From NCBI GenBank assembly GCA_964521285.1, contig CAZFQS010000045.1:1-17482 (forward strand): 17,482 nucleotides of DNA, given 5' to 3'. The first letter of the stretch is position 1. Each line of letters starts with the position of its first letter. Made by a program: the position numbers and the translations under genes. Source of the stretch: G020354785 sp964521285. Its GTDB lineage: Bacteria > Bacteroidota > Bacteroidia > Bacteroidales > UBA10428. The notes under the pieces were generated by a model. The model was not told where the DNA came from. It made no database searches and saw only the letters and a program-made list of their open reading frames with translations. Shown here in pieces: positions 1 through 8,710 of the stretch.

Positions 1-44
1 AACTTTATTCTGTTTTTCATTTGCTTATGAATAGAAAATCTCAT
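1..44 (-). CDS. Start of the next operon-B gene, cut by the window edge
   Basis: On the minus strand an ATG at 20-18 opens a reading frame beginning Met-Lys-Asn-Arg-Ile-Lys that runs off the window. A second in-frame ATG at 44-42 would add eight residues. The basic start resembles the n-region of an export signal, and position 20 lies 34 bp after the stop of the preceding lipoprotein gene, close to the other intra-operon gaps here (12-32 bp). It is therefore likely that operon B continues to the left with another exported protein or lipoprotein. Only a handful of codons are visible, so no product can be named, and the frame could still be chance. Confidence 0.35.
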   Translation of the reverse strand, partial: MRFSIHKQMKNRIK

Positions 45-54
45 TTTACATTTT

Positions 55-714
55 TTATTCTTTTTTTCTCCATGTTACAGGTATTTCCAATCCCTTATAA
101 GGACTATCAAGAAATATAACTGACCAGCTTAATATACGGTTTGAGTAACTGCCTTCCGATGCATCATATTCTCCAAAATAGCCCTCACCAGGCAATAGTA
201 TAAGGTTATTATCTCCAAGATCAACAAATTCACCCGGCATAGAATATCCGGGGAAACCAAGTACTTCTTCACATTTGTATAAACCATTTTCATTTATTTT
301 CCTGACTTTTGATTCAACAAGTGGCGTCCATATTGTTCCTTCATATGTCCCTGACAGATCGTTATCACTTATATCTTCATATGTTACTGCAACTATCCTT
401 TCTGCTGTGCTTGAAAATCCCTCATTATTTTCAGCGTAGTATAAAATTATATAGACGCCGGGTGTTTTTAAATCTATATCAGGAATATATAAATAATACC
501 AGTTGACTTGTTTACCCTCCACTGTTGCTTCTACACCGGGATCTTCAAATTTCCCGGTATCATTCTTAGTAAAAGATACAAATTCTCCTCCAATCATGTT
601 AAATTCCGGTAAATGCGAAACATGTGAAATGTCAGCAGTTTCATCCCATTTGTCACAATTATAAAGTAGGACTCCTGCAATAATTAATATGTATTTATAA
701 ACACTCCATTTCAT
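55..714 (-). CDS. Surface lipoprotein with DUF5011-like Ig domain, operon B
   Basis: A 219-residue lipoprotein. The N-terminal hydrophobic stretch ends at Cys20 (LLYNC), followed by Asp-Lys, as in Bacteroidota lipoproteins. Residues about 35-113 look like a DUF5011-type Ig-like domain: a DPGV motif near 58-61, a PGVY turn near 85-88, and a closing AERIVAV strand at 104-110. Residues about 118-216 form a second beta-rich part that opens with SGTYEG. Small two-domain lipoproteins of this kind commonly follow SusCD pairs and are thought to sit on the cell surface and help bind the substrate; the ligand is unknown. It starts 12 bp after the SusD-B stop, so the two are almost certainly co-transcribed. 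No catalytic motif is visible. The domain call rests on motif recognition only. Confidence 0.85.
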   Translation of the reverse strand: MKWSVYKYILIIAGVLLYNCDKWDETADISHVSHLPEFNMIGGEFVSFTKNDTGKFEDPGVEATVEGKQVNWYYLYIPDIDLKTPGVYIILYYAENNEGFSSTAERIVAVTYEDISDNDLSGTYEGTIWTPLVESKVRKINENGLYKCEEVLGFPGYSMPGEFVDLGDNNLILLPGEGYFGEYDASEGSYSNRILSWSVIFLDSPYKGLEIPVTWRKKE

Positions 715-726
715 AAGTCAAATTTT

Positions 727-2256
727 TTATTCATCTTCGGCTTTTTTATCCCACCATACTTTTTCATAAACTTCCTTCTTTGGAGGAGTATTAGGATTTC
801 CTGAGTATTCTGATTCAGGAAAAATCAGTCTTTTCGGGAAACGGCCGCTTGTTACATTATTAACAGATACTGTAAATTCACCGGAAACATAATCACCATC
901 ATCTGCGGGAACCGGACTAACTTTTGGGTAATGAGTCCTGTTATGCTCAAAAAAGGTTTCAAGGCTCTGAATGTTAGCCAGAGCTATCCATTTCTGAACG
1001 ATTATTGACTCAATAATAGTCTCAAGGGGACTTCCTTCAGCAGGAAATTCATAAACATCTCCGGGTCCGTAATATTCTTCACCGTTAGTTAAACCCATTC
1101 TTTGAAAAGAAGCTTCTATTGCATTTTCATACATATCCAGAGCATCGGTGTATGGTTTCACCGCAAAACGGACTATTGCTTCTGCCTGTAGGAGATATGC
1201 CTCTGATGAAGACATCAGATAAACCGGTGCAAAAGGTGAAAAGTAAGGTTTGGAATAACTTGCACTGTTAGTCCCTGTTGGTTCATCAGGGTCGTTATAA
1301 TTTCCCTGTACAAGTCCTTTATGGCCACCACCATTCTCCGGAAAATCGAACAGCATATCAAGCCTTTCAAGGTCGCCTTTATCATTCATAAAACTTAAGA
1401 ATGTTTCACTTAATATAAGGTTCGGATTATTTCCCAGGAACATTATTTCAGTTTCATACAGAGGATTTCTCCGACCTGTTTCATTCGTAAACTGGGTCAT
1501 GGCAACATCCGCAGTAAGAAATTTTACATCCGGATCATCGTATAGGTCTTCAATACCCTCCCTGGCAAAATCCGGGCGGGCATATAACTGCCTTAAATAT
1601 ATTTTAAGTTTTAATGTATTTGCAAATTCAAACCATTTACCCATATCGCCTTCAAATAATATATCTTCGGATCCTATTTCTTCCAGTTCATCGTTTTCAT
1701 AGTCTTTTGAAAGGGCGAAATCAATTCTGCTAATAAGACTGTCATAAACATCCTGTCCGTTTTCATAGTGAGGTGTAGTAATTCCTTCATCTCCTCTCAA
1801 AGCTTCAGAAAATGGTATCTGATCGTATAAATCTACCAGGATTTGATATGTATATGCCTGAAGCACAGTGGCTGCCAGGTAATAATTCCAGTTGCCCTTT
1901 TGATATGCCATCTCTTTTATATATTCAAGGTTAGCGAGTGCTCCTGAATATAATTCTCCAAACTGCCTGTTATCATATGTACTGCTGTTAATATCATAGG
2001 AATCCAGCCCGGAATATTGGGATGCACCCAGGGATTGAGTCCAGTGTTGCGACCACAGCGCACCAAGAACCTGGTATTTCCCTCCGTATACATATGCTAT
2101 GGATGAAATACCTGCAGCAAAAGTCAGCTCTTCATTGGCTTCATCAGGGTTATTGGGGTCTTTATTAATATCGAGCCAGTCTTCACATGATACAAAAAGA
2201 AATATAGCAAGCAGGAGAAGGTAACTTATTATTAATATTTTGTAATATATTTTCAT
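727..2256 (-). CDS. SusD/RagB-family outer-membrane lipoprotein (SusD-B)
   Basis: A 509-residue lipoprotein of the SusD-like_2 type. The signal peptide ends at Cys24 (FVSC), followed by EDWLDINKDPNNP, the standard start of this family after the lipidated cysteine. Further family hallmarks are a WSQHWTQ segment near 68-74, a stretch reading LVDLYDQIPFSEAL in the TPR-like helical part, and a C-terminal QKWIALANIQ segment. SusD proteins act as the hinged extracellular lid of the SusC barrel and capture substrate for it. The gene lies 32 bp downstream of SusC-B and 12 bp upstream of the DUF5011-like lipoprotein. The length is normal and no frameshift is seen. The ligand cannot be predicted; this subgroup is not restricted to glycans. 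Confidence 0.95.
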   Translation of the reverse strand: MKIYYKILIISYLLLLAIFLFVSCEDWLDINKDPNNPDEANEELTFAAGISSIAYVYGGKYQVLGALWSQHWTQSLGASQYSGLDSYDINSSTYDNRQFGELYSGALANLEYIKEMAYQKGNWNYYLAATVLQAYTYQILVDLYDQIPFSEALRGDEGITTPHYENGQDVYDSLISRIDFALSKDYENDELEEIGSEDILFEGDMGKWFEFANTLKLKIYLRQLYARPDFAREGIEDLYDDPDVKFLTADVAMTQFTNETGRRNPLYETEIMFLGNNPNLILSETFLSFMNDKGDLERLDMLFDFPENGGGHKGLVQGNYNDPDEPTGTNSASYSKPYFSPFAPVYLMSSSEAYLLQAEAIVRFAVKPYTDALDMYENAIEASFQRMGLTNGEEYYGPGDVYEFPAEGSPLETIIESIIVQKWIALANIQSLETFFEHNRTHYPKVSPVPADDGDYVSGEFTVSVNNVTSGRFPKRLIFPESEYSGNPNTPPKKEVYEKVWWDKKAEDE

Positions 2257-2288
2257 ATTGTCTTAAGATATTATCATACCGATCAAAA

Positions 2289-5200
2289 TCATAAAGAAAA
2301 TCTGAGACTGAAAGTGACACTTCGCACTGTTGGCTGTGCACCGTATTCTCCAAAGTCAGCCTCCAGATCATTTCCAAAAGTTGTAAGTTCAGGATCTATA
2401 TAATGCTGATCTTCAGGTGTCCACAATAATAAATTTCTCCCTATTACGCTGAGCTGGATAGTCCCTATTGGCAACTCGCTTAATAGCTTTTGCGGAACCG
2501 AATATGACAGAATAACTTCTCTTAGTTTTATGTATGATTTGTCAATAAAGGAAATACCATCTAATTCCGTACCCCCGTTCCCCCAGTAATCAATTATATG
2601 AACGGCATCAATGGGGATGGTATTTTCTGTATAAATCGGTTCATTATTTTCATCTCTTCCTGTCTCATATACTGAATTTGGAATAATAAAGGGTTCTCTC
2701 ATATTATATAATGTAACAGGGACTGTTCCTGCCCATACTGAGATATCTTTGGTCCTCGAATACATTATACCTCCCTGTCTTATATCAAGTGTGCCTGATA
2801 TTGATACACCTTTCCATGCTAACCTGGTGTTAATACCGGCAACATAATCATATTCCCTGTCTCCGTATTCAACGAGGTCTTCGGCAGCTTTTGGCAACCC
2901 TGTATTATCCACTACAATTCGGCCCTGAGGATCACGCATAACTTCACGGGCTTCAAAAATACCTACTGTTCTGCGAGGCTTGGCAATAAAATTAATCTGC
3001 TGGCCTCCCTCAACACTTAGTCCGGTTATCTCAATCCTTTCAAGCCCTTCTGTCAACTCAACAAGCATATTTTTATTTTTTGTGAAATTAAGAGAGACAT
3101 CCCACCGGAATCGTGCCCCCTGGACAGGCGTAATGTTTAAAAGGGCTTCCACGCCTTTATTGGTCATTTTGCCAAGGTTGATAGTTTTGGAGCTGTAACC
3201 TGATGAGGTTGGCAGAGGAGCCGGCCAAATCAGGTTGGTTGTATTTTTATCATAATATGAAAAATCTATGCCCAGCCGGTTATTAAAGAATCTCAGGTCT
3301 GCGCCGATCTCGAATTCGGTAGTAATCTCTGGCTTAAGCTCTTCATTACCAATAAGATTACTTACTTCATAAGAGTTAACGCCGTTTGGTAACGGGTATC
3401 TCAGAAAACCATACCCGTCTGAATGTCCTCCTTTAACAAATACAGAATGGACACTATAGGCAGGAGCATCATTGCCTACTCTTGTCAACGCAGCCCTGAT
3501 CTTTCCATAAGGGAAGAATTTTTTGACACCCGGGACCAGTTCTGTGAATATTAATGAAGCATTAATTCCCGGATAAAAGAAGGAATTATTTTTAACAGGC
3601 AGGGTAGAACTCCAGTCATTTCTGGCAGTCATTGTAATAAACACTGTGCTTTTATAAGACATATCCAGACTGCTGAAAACACCAACCAGCCTGCGCTTCA
3701 CGAGGCTCTCACCTGCAAAAGGGGTTTCAGAAGAGTTTTTCAATTGAAAGAACCCGGGAATAGTAAGATCATTTACTGAAGCTGAAATGCTTTTAGCTGC
3801 TCTTTGATTAAGATTATGTCCGATTATAGCATCTATGCTGAAATCTCCGAATTCCTTATTATAATTAAGTAATAAGTCACTATTCAGCTGCATAACATAG
3901 CCTGATGACTCGGCAACGCTCCCTGGTTCAAATACTGCTGCAAATTCATTATTCCCTCCCGGCTCAATTACAGCACGCCATTGTTTTAACTGCTCATTGG
4001 AAACATCTCCGCCTACACGAATTTTAAATGAAAGAGGATCTGCAAATTTATAATCAAGATCAATGCTCCCGTATATTCTGTCCTCGTTATTGGTATTTCC
4101 GTTCTTTTTAAGAATAAAATAAGGATTTACCGTATATAAGGAGTAATAATTATCCAGGTTATTCCACTTGCTGTCAATATCTTCCATCTCCAGTAAACTA
4201 ATGTCACGTGGTGTTTGCATTACCTGGTTGTATACTGAGTTTTCTCCCTGTCCGGTTGGAACTGATTTGTTATTCTTTTTTATATAATTTATTGAATAGG
4301 AGCTGCTTAACCTGGACGATGTAATATGGGTTCCCCTGGCTGAAATAGTATGCCTGTTATAACTATCGGAGTTGGTAGGAAAAATACCGTCGTGCATTAC
4401 ATTCGAATAAGAAAGATAGTAAGTAGTCTGTTCATTACCTCCTGAAATTGAAATGGAATTATTGTAATTTTCTCCTCTATCAAAAAATTCTCTTACGTTG
4501 TTTGTTAAACCGATGTATGGTTTTACCCTCAGGGTATTATCAACTTCATATCCCCAGTAGTGCAGTTTACTGTCAAACTTAGGGCCCCAGCTCATATTTT
4601 CATAATTTACAGCATCGCCATATATACCTTGCCCGAACTCATTCTGGTATTTTATAATTCTTAGTGGTTCCTCAAAACTAACTGAACTGGAGACTGTAAT
4701 TTCAGCCTTCTTCCTTTCTTTGATATTTTCGCCTTTTTTAGTGGTGATAATAATTACCCCGTTTGCAGCTCTTGATCCGTAGAGTGCTGAACCTGAGGCC
4801 CCTTTAAGTATTGATATATTTTCCACATCATCCGGGTTAAGGTCATTTATCTTGTTGCCAAAATCAGTACCGCCATTTATTGATGTGCTGCCAGTGAAAC
4901 CGTTGTTTACAGGCACACCGTCGATAACAAAAAGTGGCTGATTGGAACCTCCCAGTGATGATACACCGCGGAGCAGTATCCTTGATGAAGCACCCGGAGC
5001 TCCTGAAGCAGAACTAACATTTACACCCGCAACCTTTCCCTGAAGCGAATTTAACATACTCCGATCTCTTCCTTCAATTAAATCTTCACTTGAGACGCTC
5101 GTGGCAGAATATCCCAGAGCTTTGCTTGCACGCCTTATACCAAGTGCAGTAACAACTACCTCATTCACTTCATATAGTTGTGGCCTGAGTGCAACGTTTA

Positions 5201-5474
5201 TCATATCTTTGTTTAATACCGGCAATGTCTGTGATTGCATCCCCACGAAACTAAATATGAGAGAATCGCTTTCAACAGGTATTTCAAGAGAATAAAAACC
5301 ATCAATGTTTGTTATAGTACCAATCTGAGTGCCTTTAACTACTACTGTAACACCGGGAAAACCAAGACTGTCTTCTATAGTGGTTACCTTACCGGTAACA
5401 ATACGGGTTTGAGAAAGTAATAACTGTGTCGATAAAAGAATAAGAGTATATGTGCACAATAAAAGCTTCTTCAT
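2289..5474 (-). CDS. SusC/RagA-family TonB-dependent outer-membrane transporter (SusC-B)
   Basis: A 1061-residue transporter that imports a ligand through the outer membrane using TonB-ExbBD energy. A signal peptide ends near Ser21. A carboxypeptidase-D regulatory-like domain (about 26-98, with LGFPGVTVVVKGT) is followed by a TonB-box-like NEVVVTALGI at 104-113. The plug domain ends in the SusC signature LYGSRAANGVIIITTKKG near 231-248, and the rest is the beta-barrel. It is the first gene of operon B and is followed 32 bp later by its SusD partner. It diverges from the plus-strand gene at 5748. The protein ends in Arg-Phe-Ser-Leu, so the last residue is Leu rather than the usual aromatic residue. 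It belongs to the same subclass as SusC-A but is clearly diverged from it, not a recent duplicate. Confidence 0.97.
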   Translation of the reverse strand: MKKLLLCTYTLILLSTQLLLSQTRIVTGKVTTIEDSLGFPGVTVVVKGTQIGTITNIDGFYSLEIPVESDSLIFSFVGMQSQTLPVLNKDMINVALRPQLYEVNEVVVTALGIRRASKALGYSATSVSSEDLIEGRDRSMLNSLQGKVAGVNVSSASGAPGASSRILLRGVSSLGGSNQPLFVIDGVPVNNGFTGSTSINGGTDFGNKINDLNPDDVENISILKGASGSALYGSRAANGVIIITTKKGENIKERKKAEITVSSSVSFEEPLRIIKYQNEFGQGIYGDAVNYENMSWGPKFDSKLHYWGYEVDNTLRVKPYIGLTNNVREFFDRGENYNNSISISGGNEQTTYYLSYSNVMHDGIFPTNSDSYNRHTISARGTHITSSRLSSSYSINYIKKNNKSVPTGQGENSVYNQVMQTPRDISLLEMEDIDSKWNNLDNYYSLYTVNPYFILKKNGNTNNEDRIYGSIDLDYKFADPLSFKIRVGGDVSNEQLKQWRAVIEPGGNNEFAAVFEPGSVAESSGYVMQLNSDLLLNYNKEFGDFSIDAIIGHNLNQRAAKSISASVNDLTIPGFFQLKNSSETPFAGESLVKRRLVGVFSSLDMSYKSTVFITMTARNDWSSTLPVKNNSFFYPGINASLIFTELVPGVKKFFPYGKIRAALTRVGNDAPAYSVHSVFVKGGHSDGYGFLRYPLPNGVNSYEVSNLIGNEELKPEITTEFEIGADLRFFNNRLGIDFSYYDKNTTNLIWPAPLPTSSGYSSKTINLGKMTNKGVEALLNITPVQGARFRWDVSLNFTKNKNMLVELTEGLERIEITGLSVEGGQQINFIAKPRRTVGIFEAREVMRDPQGRIVVDNTGLPKAAEDLVEYGDREYDYVAGINTRLAWKGVSISGTLDIRQGGIMYSRTKDISVWAGTVPVTLYNMREPFIIPNSVYETGRDENNEPIYTENTIPIDAVHIIDYWGNGGTELDGISFIDKSYIKLREVILSYSVPQKLLSELPIGTIQLSVIGRNLLLWTPEDQHYIDPELTTFGNDLEADFGEYGAQPTVRSVTFSLRFSL

Positions 5475-5509
5475 AATACTGAAAACATAATATCTAATTT
5501 ATTATTATT

Positions 5510-5517
5510 CAAAACTA
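5510..5517 (-). promoter_or_regulatory. Candidate -7 box upstream of SusC-B
   Basis: On the minus strand 5517-5510 reads TAGTTTTG, an exact match to the Bacteroidota -7 consensus TAnnTTTG, 35 bp before the SusC-B start codon. No good TTTG is found at the expected -33 distance, where the sequence is simply AT-rich, so this is a half-match. It lies in the 273-bp gap shared with the divergent gene at 5748, for which no comparable box was found. Confidence 0.35.
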
Positions 5518-5596
5518 TTAAAAATCGACAAAATATTTTTAATCGGGTTGTTAAATTATCTACAATTTGCATAATTATTTGATTATTGAATTATTT

Positions 5597-5612
5597 AACA
5601 ATAGAACAATAG
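5597..5612. repeat. Tandem 8-bp direct repeat in the divergent intergenic gap
   Basis: AACAATAG occurs twice, head to tail with no spacer, in the middle of the 273-bp gap between the divergent SusC-B and 5748 genes. It could be a regulator half-site pair, but in such AT-rich DNA a short tandem repeat can also be chance. Confidence 0.3.
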
Positions 5613-5747
5613 AAACATTAAATTTTAAAAATTCTAAAAATCTTACTAATTTTAAGAGAAATTTCCGGCTATTGTATTAAGCAGTAATAGAGAAATAACA
5701 ATACTAAGCTGGGAATCAATAACAAATATTAATAAATACAGTTTATC

Positions 5748-6455
5748 ATGAAGAAATATGTTATATTTTTTATATTGTCCGCTTTTTCTACAAGCTGCCT
5801 GTTATCACAGTGGTCTCCCCTTGATGTCCCCATATTAGCAACGGACGCGGACATAATTATAAATTTTAAAACCAGGCCAGCTGAAGAAGTTAATTCATTT
5901 TATATAGAAGAAGAATGGCATAAGGGTAAATTTTTACTCACATCAGGTCATGTTTTTGAAAACTACCCTATAAAGTATGATCTGAAAAATAATATACTTG
6001 AGATAAAACTTTCTGACGAGATTAAGATCCTGGAAGTATACAGAATAAAAGAATTTTCGTGGACTGACAATGCAGGTAGAGATCAAAGATTTATTAACCT
6101 TAATATAAAGGCAAAGAATACAAAGCTGTATGGAATTGCACAGGTATTATTGGAAGGAAAGGCAATATTGATAAAGTCCTATGAATATATACCTAAACCT
6201 GAAAATGATGTAAAATATGGGGCTTATTCAGTAATAGACCATAATTATATACGTGAAGATCTTTATTTGATGGAAGGAGAAAAAATATTACAGGTTAACG
6301 GGAACAGGAAAAAATTTATGAAGTTTTTCAATAATTATTCCTCAAACATCATGTCTTTTGTTAAGACAAATAAACTCAAAATAAACAGGTTATCTGATCT
6401 TAAACAAATTATTGAATATTATAATTCATTGATAAATTCAGTGTTTATTTCTTAA
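5748..6455 (+). CDS. Exported protein of unknown function, lone plus-strand gene
   Basis: A 235-residue protein that I do not recognise. It starts with two lysines and a hydrophobic stretch, then Leu-Leu-Ser-Gln-Trp at 18-22, which looks like a signal peptidase I site near residue 20. Cys17 lies close to this site, but its context (Ser-Thr-Ser-Cys) is a poor lipobox. The middle (about 40-150) is rich in alternating beta-like segments, such as an YPIKYDLKNNILEIKL stretch near 74-89. The last 80 residues are lysine-, asparagine- and tyrosine-rich and look helical. No catalytic motif or membrane segment after the signal is visible. It is the only gene on this strand, diverges from SusC-B, and its last 11 bp overlap the end of the ASST-like gene 6445-8646. 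It is more AT-rich than its neighbours by eye. The coding call is firm; function is open. Confidence 0.8.
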   Translation: MKKYVIFFILSAFSTSCLLSQWSPLDVPILATDADIIINFKTRPAEEVNSFYIEEEWHKGKFLLTSGHVFENYPIKYDLKNNILEIKLSDEIKILEVYRIKEFSWTDNAGRDQRFINLNIKAKNTKLYGIAQVLLEGKAILIKSYEYIPKPENDVKYGAYSVIDHNYIREDLYLMEGEKILQVNGNRKKFMKFFNNYSSNIMSFVKTNKLKINRLSDLKQIIEYYNSLINSVFIS

Positions 6456-8646
6456 TGAATTTTGTTGAATAGCTGACCCCGGAATTATCTGTTATATTCA
6501 GTAAATATACTCCTGAAGGAAGTGTTGAGCAATCTATTATAGTTATGTTGTTATCCTGAATTTCTTTCAGGTTGATCAGTTTCCCCTCTATATTTCTTAC
6601 TTCTATGGATATAATATTATCAGTGGTGGCTAATGTCAGGTAATTTGAAACAGGATTGGGATATACCAGTAATTCATTGTTTTGATCAGATAATGCATCT
6701 TTTACTGGCGTGACAGAAGAAACACCAATAATAACAAACTGGGCTCCTATTCTTTGTATTTCACTATTATCTGATAAATCCTCAGAGTAAACCGTAAATA
6801 TATCGTTGAACTCGCCAGTATTAAAAGGAATAAATTTAATTTGAAGAATCCGGGTACTATCTTTCGGAATTGTTATCGGAAAATCAGTAAGTACATAAAA
6901 TGGAGTATTTCCCTTTGAATATCCATCCAGAACCAAAGTTTTGTAAGAACGGTTGGTTATTTTTATTTCTTTAGTATCTGTATTATATGGTTTAATGGTC
7001 TTGAACAGAAGAATTTCTTTGTTTAGCTTTATTGCTTTTGATTTCCAGTCAAATTTATATACACGGTAGCTTTGTACGTTATCATCTGTATATAAGTCAT
7101 TGGTTATTGTACCATCGGGTTTAAACTCGGTACTTACATATTTTCCCAGGTTCTTACCCCAGCTTATGAGAGTATTTCCGTTTGATAATCTTTGCATATG
7201 ACCTGACACTATCGAGAAAACACTTGAATCATGGTTAAATTCGTTTACGAGATGGGCAGTATAATAGGTCTCGTCCAGTTTATATTCAACTCCCCTTGAA
7301 TAATCAGTTTCTTCTAATTTGCCATTGTCAAAAAGGATTAAATTGCCGTTTTCCAGCTTTTTTGCCGAGTGCTGCATAGCAAATCCCCTGTCATCATTAA
7401 TAAAGGTGAACTGGTTATTTTTACCTCCCAGGCGCCATATAATTTCTCCTGTCTTCCGGTTAATTTTTGTTACTTCGTTCAGATTCCTTGAACATATCAA
7501 TAGTGACGTGTCGGAATCAATATCAATTGAATTCCCGTGCACATAATCGACATATTGAGAGGTCAAGTCAACGACAGATTCGTCAGTATCCAGGATGCTG
7601 AAATGATCCCAGCTTCTCCATTGAAAAACAAGATTCTGATCTTCATCCAGCTCCTGTATTACCAGTCCGACTACCGTTGCATTCGCATTGCCTCCGTCTA
7701 TGACGGTATCCATTCCAATCAGCTGGCGATCGTATGCAATCATAAATGAATGCCCGTTTTCCAGCAAGATGAAATCATGGCTGTCAGCATCATATCCGTT
7801 TTTCATCATGTATATGCCGGTAAAATTATACAGACTATCCAGAATGGCATAACGTCTTTGGTTTTCAATATAATAGGACAGATATCCGGCAGGCTGAAGA
7901 GAAAAGTTATGGGCGTTGTGCTCCAGTATCCTGTAAAATACCGGAGTTCCATAGTTGTCTATAATCATTAAATAGCAATAACCTACATAATTTTTTTCAA
8001 GGAAATGATATCCGACTGAAGGATTATCATTTCTCAGGGAGTAAACCGAGGGGAAGTCATTATATGTTGATTTTAAACTGCCGTTGCAGGATTCAACCTG
8101 CCATTCACATAAATCCGTTTTTCCCGGGATTTCATTATCAGCGTTATCTATATTTCCGGCATAGCTGGAGAGCTCATTTTTTTTATTATTTGTAACATAG
8201 AAGAAAAAATCAAATCCGTGGATCATTTCCCTTCCGGCTGTATAAAGGCCATCTAGCACGGTTACTGTTATTCTTTCGGAAAATTCAAAAGGTTCGGCAT
8301 GCTCGAAAATTAAAGTTTTCTCATCCCTGCATAATCTTAATATACCGTGATAGCGGCCTCTTATAGAACCTGTAACTCTTATGAGTGAATCAGAAACCGA
8401 TTCTTTAAGCACTTTACTGATGTATCTTATTATTATGGAGCTTTCCCTTGTAATGTAAGCCGATCCGTTAAGCGGACTTGTATATTGAAGCAGGGTATTA
8501 TCAGAAGGTATCTGACCGGAGATTTTAATTGTAGTAACAGAAATGATTAACAATGTTAAAACCAGTAAACTGTGAATATAATTTAATTTGCGAAATAAAT
8601 ACCGGGGAGCTTTGAAAAACAAATTGATATTATATTTCGTAATCAT
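6445..8646 (-). CDS. T9SS-exported arylsulfotransferase-like (ASST) beta-propeller protein, paralogue 2
   Basis: A 733-residue secreted protein. Met1 is followed by a long basic n-region and a hydrophobic segment (about 26-40), so the signal peptide probably ends near Gly44-Gln45; there is no better internal Met. Residues about 53-152 resemble an SbsA/Big_5-type Ig-like domain. The ASST-like propeller covers about 220-535, with a run reading KINRKTGEIIWRLGGKNNQF at 394-413. Candidate active-site residues are His290 (SHDF), His370 (YVHGNS), Arg387 (CSRN) and His426 (MQHS). An ASH/HYDIN-like beta domain follows (about 540-642), then a T9SS type A sorting domain starting at VYPNP (661-665) and ending FIKK. 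In characterised ASST enzymes such residues move sulfate from an aryl sulfate to a phenol; activity here is unproven. The gene lies 64 bp downstream of its paralogue. Confidence 0.88.
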   Translation of the reverse strand: MITKYNINLFFKAPRYLFRKLNYIHSLLVLTLLIISVTTIKISGQIPSDNTLLQYTSPLNGSAYITRESSIIIRYISKVLKESVSDSLIRVTGSIRGRYHGILRLCRDEKTLIFEHAEPFEFSERITVTVLDGLYTAGREMIHGFDFFFYVTNNKKNELSSYAGNIDNADNEIPGKTDLCEWQVESCNGSLKSTYNDFPSVYSLRNDNPSVGYHFLEKNYVGYCYLMIIDNYGTPVFYRILEHNAHNFSLQPAGYLSYYIENQRRYAILDSLYNFTGIYMMKNGYDADSHDFILLENGHSFMIAYDRQLIGMDTVIDGGNANATVVGLVIQELDEDQNLVFQWRSWDHFSILDTDESVVDLTSQYVDYVHGNSIDIDSDTSLLICSRNLNEVTKINRKTGEIIWRLGGKNNQFTFINDDRGFAMQHSAKKLENGNLILFDNGKLEETDYSRGVEYKLDETYYTAHLVNEFNHDSSVFSIVSGHMQRLSNGNTLISWGKNLGKYVSTEFKPDGTITNDLYTDDNVQSYRVYKFDWKSKAIKLNKEILLFKTIKPYNTDTKEIKITNRSYKTLVLDGYSKGNTPFYVLTDFPITIPKDSTRILQIKFIPFNTGEFNDIFTVYSEDLSDNSEIQRIGAQFVIIGVSSVTPVKDALSDQNNELLVYPNPVSNYLTLATTDNIISIEVRNIEGKLINLKEIQDNNITIIDCSTLPSGVYLLNITDNSGVSYSTKFIKK

Positions 8647-8661
8647 ATCACGTTTGAAGTA

Positions 8662-8703
8662 TAACTGAAATAATATAATCCATAATAGTGTAAATTTCAG
8701 TTA
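8662..8703. repeat. Inverted repeat between the two ASST-like genes
   Basis: A perfect 10-bp inverted repeat (TAACTGAAAT at 8662-8671, complement at 8694-8703) with a 22-nt loop fills most of the 64-bp gap between the two paralogues. It lacks a GC-rich stem and a following T-run, so it is a poor terminator. It could be an intercistronic RNA hairpin or an operator. Confidence 0.4.
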
Positions 8704-8710
8704 AAATACT

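Noticed and set aside
2183..2377. A 64-codon minus-strand frame spanning the SusC-B/SusD-B junction.
   Set aside because: It overlaps the SusC-B C-terminus and SusD-B signal peptide in another frame and shows no protein-like pattern.
7319..7971. Three consecutive plus-strand open frames of 70-75 codons opposite the ASST-like gene.
   Set aside because: The minus-strand frame there encodes the conserved propeller core; the antisense frames have no recognisable features.
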